A DNA stretch of 64,000 bases, taken from positions 368,684 through 432,683 of the forward strand of contig NMRA01000349.1 in assembly GCA_002633005.1 (NCBI GenBank), written 5' to 3'. Both the position numbers and the translations under genes were made by a program. The first letter of the stretch is position 1. Every line of letters begins with the position of its first letter. Positions 42,220 through 52,971 of this stretch are shown here, one piece after another. Below the pieces are notes generated by a model. It was not told the origin of the DNA. It saw only the letters and a list, made by a program, of their open reading frames with translations, and made no database searches. Origin of the DNA: Phoronis australis. Lineage: Eukaryota > Phoronida > Phoronidae.

Positions 42220-45200
42220 GTAAGTCATGACCAGGGTCCACAGGGACGGCCCCTGTGTCCCTAGACATCCAGCAGACGATTGAGATAATATGGGACTAAT
42301 TAACTCTGCAGGTCCTGTGCTAGTATTCAGGACTGGCAACGGTATAGTAAATCCCAAACACTGCAGTAGGTCTATACTAAATACGTCCGATTCGTGTAAT
42401 AAAGTTTTCTGAATATCATCACTGCATCGGGTATGCAGACAACACTGAGAATGAGCGCAGACTGCCATACGCCAACGTATGCGAGCACTCACAGTCTAAA
42501 GGGGGCTCGTATTTCTGCGAATGTTGATCTTATTCTAATTCACGGGGTACGTTCAGAGTACATTCGCCGAATTTTGGTAGTTCCGACCTTTTTAGTGGAC
42601 TATTGACTCGTTTTCTATTTTTTCGGAGTTTTTGTTTCTCTGAGGCGGACCATTTTACCCACTTCGCCCCCCTCCCCGGGTGCGCTACATAAGACGGTAT
42701 CGGATATTTTCAACTTCGTCGCTGAACCTCTGGAAACTCCACAAATTAAATCAGATCGTGACAGATAGCTTTAAATTGTCAGACACTCGCAGATTAGAGT
42801 GATATAATTTACATCAATCATATAAGTAAATGTAAACAGTAAAAATATTCTTTCATGCGTGAACCTGTCCTACAGTTGATACTCTATTTCTTTGCTGTAT
42901 GTCTGATTCGTACTGGAAATGGAATCACTGATTTGATTAGAAACGTAAGTGAGGTTATATGACATCGTAGACGATAGCTGTGCAATGGATAATTCCTCAG
43001 CAGTTAATCTAAAACAGGGATATTCCAGGACTTTCAGACACGATTTGTGGAGACCAGATTCGCCAAGGCAACGTTCACAAGCGTGTTGAACGCGTTTTTA
43101 GAATTTCAAATATACTCTGTTTAGCCCTAAAAACGTACACAACTTTTAAAGAATCCCGTGATTGAACAAAGACTCTTAGATTTAAAATTACCTGAAACAC
43201 TGTTGTTGTGTGCTGTTTCTCCGGGCCAAGTGCTGTCATCAGCTAGAATGCATCCTCATCAATAATTTCGATCCCTAATCTAGAATTATCTCGGATACCG
43301 GGTCCCCGAAGTTGATCAGGCTTCGGTCATCACTTGGAGTGCCACCTGTTGTCTCGCTGTAACCATAACCACGACGACGCCTCTTCAGCAGATCTCATCA
43401 CTGACTGCACCAAATTCTTCCTCGACACTGTGCTGATACCTAGGAACTTCATCAACCTCCACATGCTGCTCCCGATGAAACCTCTGCATCCTACTTCGAC
43501 TGGCATACAAAAACACTTCCAACCAGCTACTGAACAATCATGGGAAAGTTCTGCATACTTAAGCCTTTTCCTCTCGTTGGCCTCTACCATTCGGGATTCC
43601 CATGGTACTGTAAGTTCTACTATGATGACCGTCTTTGTACCATCTGACCATAATACCAAGTCAGGCCGGAGTGTCGTCATCACTATATGGCTCGGGAATA
43701 CTGCCAACGGCCCTACATCCACTATCATCTTCCAATCACTCGCTGTAGTCAACACACCTGCATCTTTCCTCCTCCCCAATGCACCTTCTCTGCAAAATGA
43801 TATTAGTGGGCTTTCGGTGTTGCTAACCACCTTCCTTCTTTCTAAATCCAAAATATGCGCAATCACCTTGAGAATCTTGTCATATCTCCTCTTGTATTTG
43901 CCTTCTGCCAAAGCCGACTTACAGGATGACAAAACGTGATGTAAAGTGCAGCGCTCCCCACAACTGCTGCAAGAATCGTCTTCTATCCTTCCCCATAACT
44001 TCAGGTTTGTCGGACTAGGGAGTACGTCATGCACAGAACGCAGGATAAAACTTAATCTGTACTGGTCACATGAAATCAGGTCGTTCGCTGTAAAGCGCCT
44101 ACTGTGAACCCCCTCCCATGCTGTCCAGGAGCCCTGCTTTCTCAAACCAACAGCATGAGAAAAGCGCTTCTCCTCTTCCTGATGACGTACTTCGTCTAAC
44201 ACCATAGAACGACGCTCTTTCCCTCTAGTTGTCTTCCACCTCTTAAACGGTTTCATGCCAAGGCCTTCACGTTGAACAAAGACTCTTAGATTTCTATTTA
44301 AACGCTCTTCCAACTTTGGCAATGTTCATCTCCACCATACGCATTTATTCTTTTCTTTCAAGTTCAATTTCTTTGGCCTTAAACCACTTTTCATTTCCAC
44401 TTTTTCAATATCTATGGTACAGTTGAAACTCTTAACGGTCTCGTTTACTCCTGAATCCAAGGTCACAGGTTAAAAATAAGTGAAAAAATAGTAATTGTGT
44501 ACCAACAATCACTTTCTTGTAGTATTTGGGGTAGCTTAGACTTTTCGAAAAAAAAATAAAGCACCGGATTTAATTCTCTGTATGAATAGGACTTAGACGC
44601 GAGAATTGAAAACGTGGAAAGAAAATGTGTTACGAGAGAAAAGAATTTTAGTGTGAGAGAAGAGTATTGGCTTTACAGAGAAAAAGGTTCACTATAAATT
44701 CTGCCGGGTGTACTGGGAAGGATGTCAGGCGTGCGTTCCGTAACGCTAGGACCTACCCTAGAACCTAGCTTAAATCTAGCCAAAGTCACGTGATCTCGTT
44801 TAAAATACACGGCAATATCTCGTGTAATCTCACGAAGTCTTGATTTTAGGTTGGTCCTAGCGTTACTGAACTGGAGGCTGGTCTCCTTCAGAACGAATTG
44901 TTTAAAAAGAATACCGACACATAGTTCTCTAGAGGCAAAATGTCTGAAGTGTCAGATATCCTTTATCTTACCTAAACTTTTCAATGTGTTCTTTTTGTGA
45001 CAGTGATAACACAATAAACAGTAAATATCGAATCTTTAAAGAACACGTTACAATGCGGATCAGTTGATTAGAATGACTGAGGGAAACCGCAGTCATTTAT
45101 ACTGAAGTAGCCGTGAGCAACTTTGAGCCAATATCTTTGTGTTATTATGATTTATTAATGTAAAAACTGTATGTCTTTCACTTAAAAAGCCCAAAGGGTG

Positions 45201-48200
45201 CTTGCATGTTGTTATTACAAAAGAGATACCCAATTAGGCCTATGACAATTCCCAATTCAAATGTCAGTGAAGTTCCAATTTTAACAACCGTATGTATAGA
45301 CCGGCAGCCTAGAGCAATTAGCATAGATGAACGAGTTAACAACATCTGACCACAGGAGCATTTAGAGTCCACCTCACTATGTACAGAAATGGACGTCTGC
45401 CGTTACCTGCACTCTGGGTGTGACCCCTGGGGGCCTTACAAAGGAGCCAAAAAATTAGCTAGACTAGATATTCGAGGTACCGTCCAAAACTGATTTAAAA
45501 AGAGCAATAGTACCGAATGACCCATGACAGACAAATTGCAATTTAGAATGGGTCCGGTTGAAACCAAAAAGGACCCCCAAAAATGAGCTAGCACACATAT
45601 ATTCGAGGTACCACAAAAAAAAACAATTCTATGTGATTCAATACATGTCACTGGTCATTAAATGCCCTATGACAGATAAAATATTCTCTGGATTGTGCCC
45701 GGCAGAAACCCTCAAAAATCACAAGCACGGTATGCCATCGAAATTTTCAGCTATATTAGATACCCGCGGTACCGACTAAAACTGAATTAAAACCAACAAT
45801 CGTGCTGTACCAGATGACCCATGACAGACAAATTGTGCTCTGGAAAGCGTTCGCAAGAAACTCAAAATGACATCCTAAAAGGACTAGATCATCATTCGAG
45901 GTACCACAATAAACAATTCCATGTGATTCAAATAGATGTTACTGGTTACTAAATGCCATATGACAGATAAAATCCACTCTATATTGTGCTCGCCAGCCCC
46001 AGAAATCTCAACCACGTAATTGTGAAAATCTGTGACATATCAGATAATGAAGATACCGGTTAAAGCTTGGGAGAGTAGAATAAAGGATTGCATTAAGGAA
46101 GGTGTTGTGATCACGTGTTTCAGCTCCTGGCGAAATCCTGTATTACCGTAAAACTTTTGCGACTATTGAGCTCTCACACTGAGTGTCAAATTGGTGATGG
46201 CGGAAAGCAAACATTTTGAAAAGTACCTGATAACAGTAAAACTTTGGGATACCAAGAACTGTCTGAAACCAACCCATTAAGTGATACTTAAGACCGCAGC
46301 TAGTTTAGTATAATGAGCTATCGAATCTAACATCAGGAAAGATACGTCAGCGGCAACACATGACCCCTAAATTTGGGCTAGATCGAGGAACCACGAAAAT
46401 GATTTCCAAGGAGCCCTTTCATTCCGTTTGTTACTAAACAATACGTTGAAAGAAAAGCAACAGGTGTGTTTTCAAAAATCTTCTTTAATCAAAATAAACT
46501 AGAAATAACAAGACTTTCAAACAGCAACCCTTATACTTATAACAACGCAACAACAGACAATTGAAATCACTGCATCGACGAGAACATCACGCTACTATGT
46601 GTCTAATGTCATTGTAGTTTCGTGTTAGTTTTAATACGTTTCAATATCAGATTCGTTACTGCTACTCCAGCATGACTCGAACTCGCTTGCTTCGTCATAG
46701 TCCATTTCTTCTACCTCTTGATCGGCTTGGTTTTCTTGTGAAAGACCAGTACCTTCAAAAAGGACATCAGGAACGGCAGATCCACAAAACCATTCGGCAG
46801 TATAGTATCCATCTTGTATCTTCCAATTGTAGTTCAGAGGATCCAAACCTTTTACCGGATCGGCCGAATCCGCTTGACCCCAGAGTATAGCAATATAATG
46901 AGCTTGTTCAATAGTGTCTTTCGGCAAGGAGGAAGCAATGCGCAGTCGATCTTCTTGATGTTGGACAACGTTTTTTTCCTGAAATAAATAGAGAGAAAAT
47001 TTAATTGACGAGGGACCAATTGTCTGACAGCTGAAGAACAAAAACATAGAGCCTGAACACCACTTACTGTATTTTAAGTATCAACTGAGACTGGGTCTTT
47101 TGGTTTCATACCACGAAAACATTTGAAATTATTTTCGTTGCTGTTGTCAACTATATTTTATCAATTACAGTTATTACCTTGTTTATTTTTCCTGTCATCT
47201 CGAATAATTTCAGATATCTCGCTTCATTGACATCTTTGACTCCTCACTTCACTCCATATAGGATGCATATGAATTCTAACTTTCTTTCGTCTCGGACATC
47301 TACGCTTATTAACTATGAGAAGAACCGGATAAATGTCCTAGATAACTCTTTCATCAGAATTTCCAGAAGAATTTCCAGAGACCTTACTTTCCCTTTCCTA
47401 AACAGTGCTGCTGTGACGTCACACCCCGTCATCGCATGCAGATCAGGCAATGCTGCAGCGAGACCATGTTGTATAGACTCTAAAGTCTGAACAATAGCGG
47501 TGACGTCTATACGTCTACGGTTATTACCAGATACACAGTCCATTATTACACACTCAAAAGGCATTTCTCTGTCTTGCTTTCATTCAGGTGACAATTACAA
47601 TAATATACGTGTCAGAAGCCCTGATTAATGCATTGCCATTTGAGTTGGCTAAGTGGAAGGCAAGAAGCGTGCCAGCTTCTTTCGTGGGGGCCTTGAAAAT
47701 CCGGTGGATGATCAGCTGCCTTGGTACCACTGTGAGAAAGGCGAACATAGTTGCCGCCATGTGAGACAACAAGTGTTTTCTTCCCAAGAATTGATCTATA
47801 TCGGTCTTTTTGCCATTCTTGTAGGAGGAAGATTGCCAAACTGTCCTTAAATGTCCCATTCCGCAACAATTTTTTACTAGTCTGTCTGGATGTTTACTCT
47901 GGGCCCCTGATGACGAATGGTTGGTCTTCTGCTCCGCGCAATTGCCGTTCGCTACACTTCGGCGCGTGCGTTTTGTATGTATCAAATAGCACATGGACCT
48001 TCTTACTTGAGCTTGCACAGACGTAGGCTAGAAGGTTTTGGACCAGATTGCCATAAGATACGATGTTTACACTGGAAGACAGAAACGAATGCACCAAGAG
48101 TCCTCCATATATTAAGGTCACGTCAATCAACGGAACGAGTGTCTCTGAGAAGGCTCCTTGGAAACACTCAAGTTTACCTAGCAACTTGATTTTTTCTGTC

Positions 48201-51200
48201 TTGATCATGGATCCGTCAGAGTGCGCAATGGAGAGTGGGTACTGCATATTTGGAAACTTTATCACATATATCATGTCAAAACTGATAACGAGTGAACGAA
48301 TGAAAACGTCTCGAAGGTTCTCAGTTGTTGACTTGTCCTTGGCAACAGGCTGCTTCTTGTTTATACTTTCTTTTGCAAAGTTGTGCGCTTTTCGTTTTCT
48401 AATGGGCTTCAAAAACTCCTTCTTATCAGTTGTACACTGGACTTGGAATTCCAGTCGCAGTTTGCGTCCAGCATCAAGGCACCCGGTTAAATACTCTTTG
48501 GTTTCTTGTGCGGTTGCTTTACCAGTTGCAGTATTCAGCAAATAGTCGGATGTTGTTGCTGGCTCATTTTTGGGGGTCATATTTAGGTTTCTGCCGGACC
48601 CATTCCAGAGTGCAGTTTGTCTGTCATTCGGTGTTCAGTGCGGTACCATTGTCCGTTTTATATGAGTTTTGGCCGGTACCTCGAAAATCTAGTCTAGCTC
48701 AATTTTTTGATGGCATACCGTGGTTGAGATTTTTTGGGGGTTTTGCCGGGCACAACCCAGAGTGTATTTTGTCTGTCATAGGGCATTTAGTGACCAGTGA
48801 CATGCATTGAATCACATGGAATAGTTTTTTTTTGTGGTAGCTCGAATGTATGTGCTAGCTCATTTTTGGTGGTCTTTATTTGGTTTCTGCCGGACTCATT
48901 CCAGAGTGCAATTTGTCTGTCATGGGTCATTTCGTGTTCAGTGTGGTAGTATTGTTCGTTTTAAATCAGTTTTGGCCGGTACCTCGAATATCTAGTCTAG
49001 TTCATTTTTGGCCCCTTTGTAAGGTCCCCAGTGGTCACACTCAGAGTGCAGAGAACGGCAGACGTCCATTTCTGTACATACTGAGGTGGACTCTAAATGC
49101 TCCCGTGGTCACATGTTGGTACTTCGCTCATATATAGTAAGTGCTGTGGGCTGCCGCTCTAGTAGTGTGCAGCTTCTTAGAAGGTTAATACGTTAGGCCT
49201 GTCTGTATATTTGTATTTTCTGCATGGTTTCAACAGCCATAGTTCGGATGGAGTTCAAGGTAGTACCTTTTTTAGCTCGTTATCGGGGAACGGAAACGAT
49301 TCCATAGCAACGCCTCTAAATTCCAGCTTCGATCTCCTATGGGCCATCTCCCGAATCAGCAAACGACCAAACACGCTGTGTAAATTTCATAACAGCGCAC
49401 CTAAACTCCACACACGCTCCATAATTGATGACCAAACTTCTTGCCAAATTCCAGTCCCAGATCCTTGGTCTCCACGCGTGGAATATTGTTGGCGTATGTG
49501 TGGAGTTCAAGTTGTGTTTTTTGTCCTTTTGGACTAGGGTTAAAGGGATAATAGCTGTAGCAGATGCGCGGCCAAGGAATCATTTTCATTTCCAAGTTAT
49601 GCACGGGACGTCAGACGTTGTTTTGCTCAATTTTGCCAAGCGCGCAAACGTAAGGTCATGTGCGCACAATTTTCGCATAAAGTATAGTACTTTCATGCTT
49701 TTCTTTTGCATTTCAGTTTTGCCTCACTGGTATGCCGCGGCTAATCAAGGCCTGCTGCCAAAATTTGGTAACGTATTGGTAAGATCATTGCGCGACGACT
49801 GATGAAGTAGGAACCAAAAATAATTATAATTTTGCATGACTGAAAAATCTGCAAGGGTCCTGTCTTGTTTTTGAGTGATTTCGTTGTTTTTCAGTACAAC
49901 AAGAACTTTATGCAGAAATTATCAAATTAACACATAAACCAGTGACTACATAAACGAGGATTGAATAACTGAAGAGGTGGAGTAAAAAATTGATTTTGTC
50001 ATGTCTATATTGAACACATTTTGGTTAGTCACCAGGTGGCGAGACCGGCTCGACCACTAGTGCGGACTACAAAGTACACAACACATTGGAGTGGGATCGG
50101 CTTCTTAAATTCATTGACCAAAACTCAAAAAATCCCACTAGCGTTTCTTGTGGTCTCACTATGTCTGTTTTTGCTGGACAGGTACACATAGACGGCCACA
50201 GTGACTTTGCGCTGACGGAAATCGTGTCGGGATATCCCCTTTTTCGTTGGCCCGAAAATGACTATGAAATTTCTTCTCTGATGCAGACGAACGACGCCTT
50301 CATTATGGTAAGATCAAGTATAATTCGATTCATCGATTTAGTCGATTTACCACGACATGACAAGGTTCGGTTGAAATGAACGTTTCCTTCGAAACATGAC
50401 GCAGCAAAAAGATGTTGAGAAGTCAAAGTTTTTCTTATACGGTGTGTCTTCATTTTGAAAACGTTTAAAATTTTCAAACCACCCCAAGTGCAACTCACTG
50501 TGCAAGTTTAATTATAAACTTAGCGTCCAGTACTGAAGGTTGGTGACATGAGATTTATTTCCGGGGCACTTGCGTGTCCCAACTTTTTCCTTATTTGGAT
50601 GCAGAGAAGCCTCGGGTGGATACAAGGACACTATGTACTCATAATCACGTGATGGCTTCTGTTTTGTTTCAGTCAGCAGCTGGTACAGGAATGTTCGATA
50701 AAGTGATATGGGTTTGGCCTAAATGGGACAGTGTCAATCATAAGAATTCAGCGGAGGAACTGGCAACCGACATTGGATGGTTCTACAAGAAAGATGAGAA
50801 GGGTCGAAAAACAAAGGCCAAAGATCTCTGTGAATGTTATAGCAACGTTGAGGGTAAATATTTCAGCGAGACGACAGGAGACAAGGGCAGGGTTTGCATG
50901 AAGTTTGACCGGGAGCAGTTTGAACCAGGTTCCGATTATCAAGGAGACGAGATGGACGAGTCCGAATGTCAAACAGGCAAGTCCCTTATGACGATTGAGA
51001 TATTGGATAAAACTTTTCTAGATCACCTGAAGGACGGCTTGACGGAAGGAGGCAGCCTCGTTCTTGACATTGACGAGGATTACTTCGGCACAGAGTCTGG
51101 TGTAACAGTGCTGACGGATGCAGGAATTCGGTGGTCTGACATTGAGCAGCTGAATGGACTGTTAATGAGGATGATTTGTCCGGAAACTACCGAAGATGAA

Positions 51201-51842
51201 AGGTCGGGTGATCGACTGTTAGCGGACATAGTGAAGCTCGTTATCAAGTTGTGTAAGGATAAAACGTGTGACAATCAGCAGGTGCAGAAATTGGTCGGCA
51301 TGCTGGTTAAGAAAAGACGGAATGAAAAAAATTTGAAATTTTTCTGTAAATCTCATAAGATTACATTTCGTCTAGCAAAACTATTGGGCAGGCAACTGCA
51401 GAAAATGACTAAAGAACAACTGAAAGTCCTAATTGACGTGGGCTTCTGCTCTCGCACAACACCCAAGACTTTCAGTGGTAACGAAGCGGATGGGTACTTC
51501 GATAACCAACTTTTTCAAGTCTGTCATGGTGTCAACGTTCCGAACGAGACAATTGTCATCACGCACACGCCTGACGATTCAGAGACGAAGAGTCGCATGA
51601 ATCTACTCGAAGCGATTGTGCTACACGACGAAATGCCGGTGCCGCGTGTAGTGACCATATGCCGATCTATGCGCGACGGTTACACACCCAAGAAGTATTT
51701 CCACAAAATAGAAGCCGGAGTCCTTGACATAGTCAAACGAAAGCTAGCGGACCATAATTACAAACTGAAGTACGACATTGATTTGTTAGGAGGTGCGAAC
51801 GGGTGGCCAGGAAGACATGACATTTGGCTTAACAAACTGTGA
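42051..51842 (+). CDS. UPF0489 (C5orf22-like) family protein, paralogue B, 4 exons, 508 aa
   Basis: Exons: 42051-42219, 49717-49778, 50182-50307, 50673-51842; phases 1, 0, 0 as in paralogue A. The N-terminus MKRNYRTILRK is followed by a hydrophobic stretch (about residues 12-30), again suggesting a signal anchor. The assembled chain reads IPVVIVEEHHEVLPHWYAAAN, then VHIDGHSDFALTEI, VIWVWPKWDSVNH, VLDIDEDYFGTES, VGFCSRTTPKTF, TICRSMRDGYTPKKYF and ends GRHDIWLNKL. All family landmarks are retained, so both copies are probably functional. Intron 1 is 7.5 kb because of three mobile elements. Substrate and pathway are unknown. Confidence 0.92.
43162..43183. repeat. 22-bp target-site duplication, left copy
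   Basis: TTGAACAAAGACTCTTAGAT plus TT is repeated exactly at 44272-44293, flanking the LINE fragment. Confidence 0.85.
43184..44271 (-). mobile_element. 5'-truncated non-LTR retrotransposon with restriction-like endonuclease
   Basis: A 1088-bp minus-strand insertion between exact 22-bp duplications (43162-43183 and 44272-44293). It retains only the C-terminal part of the element's protein: a CCHC knuckle CSSCGERCTLHHVLSSC (CX2CX7HX4C) followed by RPDLVLWSDGTKTVIIVE, which fits the R/KPDX12-14E motif of restriction-like endonucleases in R2/R4/NeSL-type LINEs, then ELTVPWE. The reverse transcriptase is missing. The 3' end has no poly-A tail. It lies in intron 1 of UPF0489 B, antisense to it. 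Confidence 0.8.
43330..44322 (-). CDS. Open frame of LINE C-terminal domain (fragment)
   Basis: A 330-codon uninterrupted frame. The first 17 or so codons (through the sequence LRVFVQ) belong to the flanking target site, so the element-derived part begins near REGLGMKPF at about 44271. From there it matches, by its knuckle and endonuclease motifs, the C-terminus of RLE-type LINE proteins widespread in aquatic animals. The absence of stops points to a recent insertion. It is not a host gene. Confidence 0.75.
   Translation of the reverse strand: MPKLEERLNRNLRVFVQREGLGMKPFKRWKTTRGKERRSMVLDEVRHQEEEKRFSHAVGLRKQGSWTAWEGVHSRRFTANDLISCDQYRLSFILRSVHDVLPSPTNLKLWGRIEDDSCSSCGERCTLHHVLSSCKSALAEGKYKRRYDKILKVIAHILDLERRKVVSNTESPLISFCREGALGRRKDAGVLTTASDWKMIVDVGPLAVFPSHIVMTTLRPDLVLWSDGTKTVIIVELTVPWESRMVEANERKRLKYAELSHDCSVAGWKCFCMPVEVGCRGFIGSSMWRLMKFLGISTVSRKNLVQSVMRSAEEASSWLWLQRDNRWHSK
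44740..44866. mobile_element. 127-bp MITE with perfect 14-bp inverted ends
   Basis: GTAACGCTAGGACC at 44740-44753 and its exact reverse complement at 44853-44866 bound a non-coding 127-bp unit. Some further pairing (ACCTACCCTA against TTAGGTTGG) extends the stem. No target-site duplication could be fixed. Confidence 0.75.
45298..45990. repeat. Left inverted arm of the transposon
   Basis: Built of related sub-repeats, each with a CGAGGTACC string and a CCNATGACAGACAAAT or CTATGACAGATAAAAT string (about 45475-45530, 45600-45680, 45765-45840, 45895-45980). Confidence 0.75.
46631..48580 (-). pseudogene. Broken gene of the long-TIR transposon (uncharacterised family with GCDVTAA and ASDTxIIVI motifs)
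   Basis: Reading on the minus strand from ATG 48580, a long N-terminal part (LSIAHSDGSMIKTEKIKLLG, KKVHVLFDTYKTHAPKCSER) runs to an in-frame TAA at 47896-47894. Reading then continues in the same frame (KKLLRNGTFKDSLA), shifts frame near 47740, and resumes with LIRASDTYIIVIVT. A second shift at about 47590 is followed by ALPDLHAMTGCDVTAALFRK. A last exon (46978-46631, acceptor TTTATTTCAG) ends ESCWSSSNESDIETY. This is a protein type common in marine invertebrate genomes without an assigned function. The ASDTxIIVI and GCDxTxAxxxKGK patterns recall FEN1/PIN-like nucleases; that is inference. At least one stop and two frameshifts make it dead. Confidence 0.7.
48575..49161. repeat. Right inverted arm of the transposon
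   Basis: It carries two near-copies of GGTTTCTGCCGGACYCATTC (about 48588 and 48880), each followed by TTTGTCTGTCAT and later TTTTGGCCGGTACCTCGA, and ends with GCAGACGTCC and GACTCTAAATGCTCC matching the inverted left arm. Confidence 0.75.
49162..49716. other. Remainder of intron 1 of UPF0489 B
   Basis: No repeat or exon recognised until the acceptor at 49706-49716. Confidence 0.5.
49717..49778 (+). CDS. UPF0489 B exon 2 (62 nt)
   Basis: A 62-nt exon between TTGCATTTCAG and GTAAGA, encoding (V)LPHWYAAANQGLLPKFGNVL. Found by matching length, phase and sequence with exon 2 of paralogue A. Confidence 0.9.
50182..50307 (+). CDS. UPF0489 B exon 3: HIDGHSD motif
   Basis: 126 nt between GCTGGACAG and GTAAGA, encoding VHIDGHSDFALTEIVSGYP and NDAFIM; equal in length and phase to its counterpart at 38708-38833. 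Confidence 0.93.
50673..51842 (+). CDS. UPF0489 B exon 4: body of the protein
   Basis: The acceptor TTTTGTTTCAG places SAAGTGMF in line with AAKTTGLF of paralogue A. It has 389 codons and TGA at 51840-51842. It contains WVWPKWDSVNH, a charged insert, VLDIDEDYFG, a Cys/Lys-rich middle and the conserved C-terminal half. Uninterrupted. Confidence 0.95.
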   Translation, partial: SAAGTGMFDKVIWVWPKWDSVNHKNSAEELATDIGWFYKKDEKGRKTKAKDLCECYSNVEGKYFSETTGDKGRVCMKFDREQFEPGSDYQGDEMDESECQTGKSLMTIEILDKTFLDHLKDGLTEGGSLVLDIDEDYFGTESGVTVLTDAGIRWSDIEQLNGLLMRMICPETTEDERSGDRLLADIVKLVIKLCKDKTCDNQQVQKLVGMLVKKRRNEKNLKFFCKSHKITFRLAKLLGRQLQKMTKEQLKVLIDVGFCSRTTPKTFSGNEADGYFDNQLFQVCHGVNVPNETIVITHTPDDSETKSRMNLLEAIVLHDEMPVPRVVTICRSMRDGYTPKKYFHKIEAGVLDIVKRKLADHNYKLKYDIDLLGGANGWPGRHDIWLNKL

Positions 51843-52930
51843 CCCTAGTCGTTTTATGGTTTAGTCACGTACTAACCAATTATAATACACAGCAATGTCG
51901 GAACAAAGAATTCTGGGTACTTATGATCTTATTATAACATCTCAAATCATGCATCCAAAATGTATTTTTGATTCATTACCACCTTTACAGTTTAACTAAA
52001 ACAAGTGCCATTCAGTAAATTCAACATTTTTCCCGTTTTGTGAAACAACGACAAAAAGCAGTTTTTACTGCAATAGATTAATTCCAAAAATGTGTGTTTG
52101 TGTCATGGTTATTCTACCAAGAAAACTCCAAAGCCTTGGTGACGTGACATCAAACAACGTTGCATGTTTGAACTTTGACCTTCTGTTCACGTCATAGGCT
52201 CGAAGTACGGAATGCATACTAATAGGTGACGACGTTGCACACTTTTTGCCCCCCCCCCCTCTCCTGCTCTCAAACTTCAGATTTCCCTTCGCTGGTTGTC
52301 GCCGGTAAACACCTGATGGCAGCCACAAGAAACTTGGGTACCGCCAGTTTTCAACAAAATTTCACCTACTTTTTTACCTGAACACGATACGTGCGTTACG
52401 CGTCTAGGGAATGATTTTGACTTGCATAGGAGTATGAAATTCAATTCATCACTTTGCCCAAATCACTTTTATGGGGTATGTAAGTAACGTAGGAAGTCCA
52501 ACCGTGGGCTGCGAAATCAAATTCTTTCAAAATAAGCTTCTAATAGTCAAAAAACGCCTCTATTTGAAATATGATACATAGACATGGAAATCAGAACCAA
52601 TGAACTCTTACAGGTTACCAGACAAGTTGGACCATCAAATCGCCCAGGCACCGTAAACATCAACGGCACTGATGCACTAGCGGGGTGCGCGGCATTTGAG
52701 TTGACAGCAAGTTAAATTAAATTTTAAGACTTTCCAAACCTGTAATTTTCATACCATTCCCGAAGGCATACACGAATATAAAAGTGGAAAAATGGCCGTA
52801 TCCCAGAAATTTTCAGATTTTTTCCGTGTTGAATTACAGACCCGCCCGTAGCCAGGGGGCTCGGTGGAATTCTCCCGCGGAAAAGTTCCAGCCCCAGCAT
52901 TTCTGTTACGGATAGTATACATACATACAT

Positions 52931-52971
<41 letters not shown>

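Larger units (their letters stand above)
45298..49161. mobile_element. Long-TIR DNA transposon, about 3.9 kb, unclassified
   Basis: The left arm (about 45298-45990) and right arm (about 48575-49161) are inverted copies of each other. Shared strings include GAGCATTTAGAGTCCACCTC, GGACGTCTGCCGTT, GACCCATGACAGACAAATTG and ATTCGAGGTACC, all seen inverted on the right. Each arm itself contains two or more direct sub-repeats of about 150-280 bp (units with TCTGCCGGACYCATTCCAGAG). The outermost pairing seen is GGCAGCC (45303) with GGCTGCC (49149). The exact ends and target duplication are uncertain. It carries a degenerate gene on the minus strand and sits in intron 1 of UPF0489 B. Confidence 0.75.

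Noticed and set aside
43334-43939. Plus-strand frame of 201 codons
   Set aside because: Exact antisense shadow of the LINE endonuclease frame, which has recognisable motifs on the minus strand.
47917-48810. Plus-strand open frames of 90-160 codons
   Set aside because: They run antisense to the transposon pseudogene and mirror its codon pattern; no family resemblance of their own.
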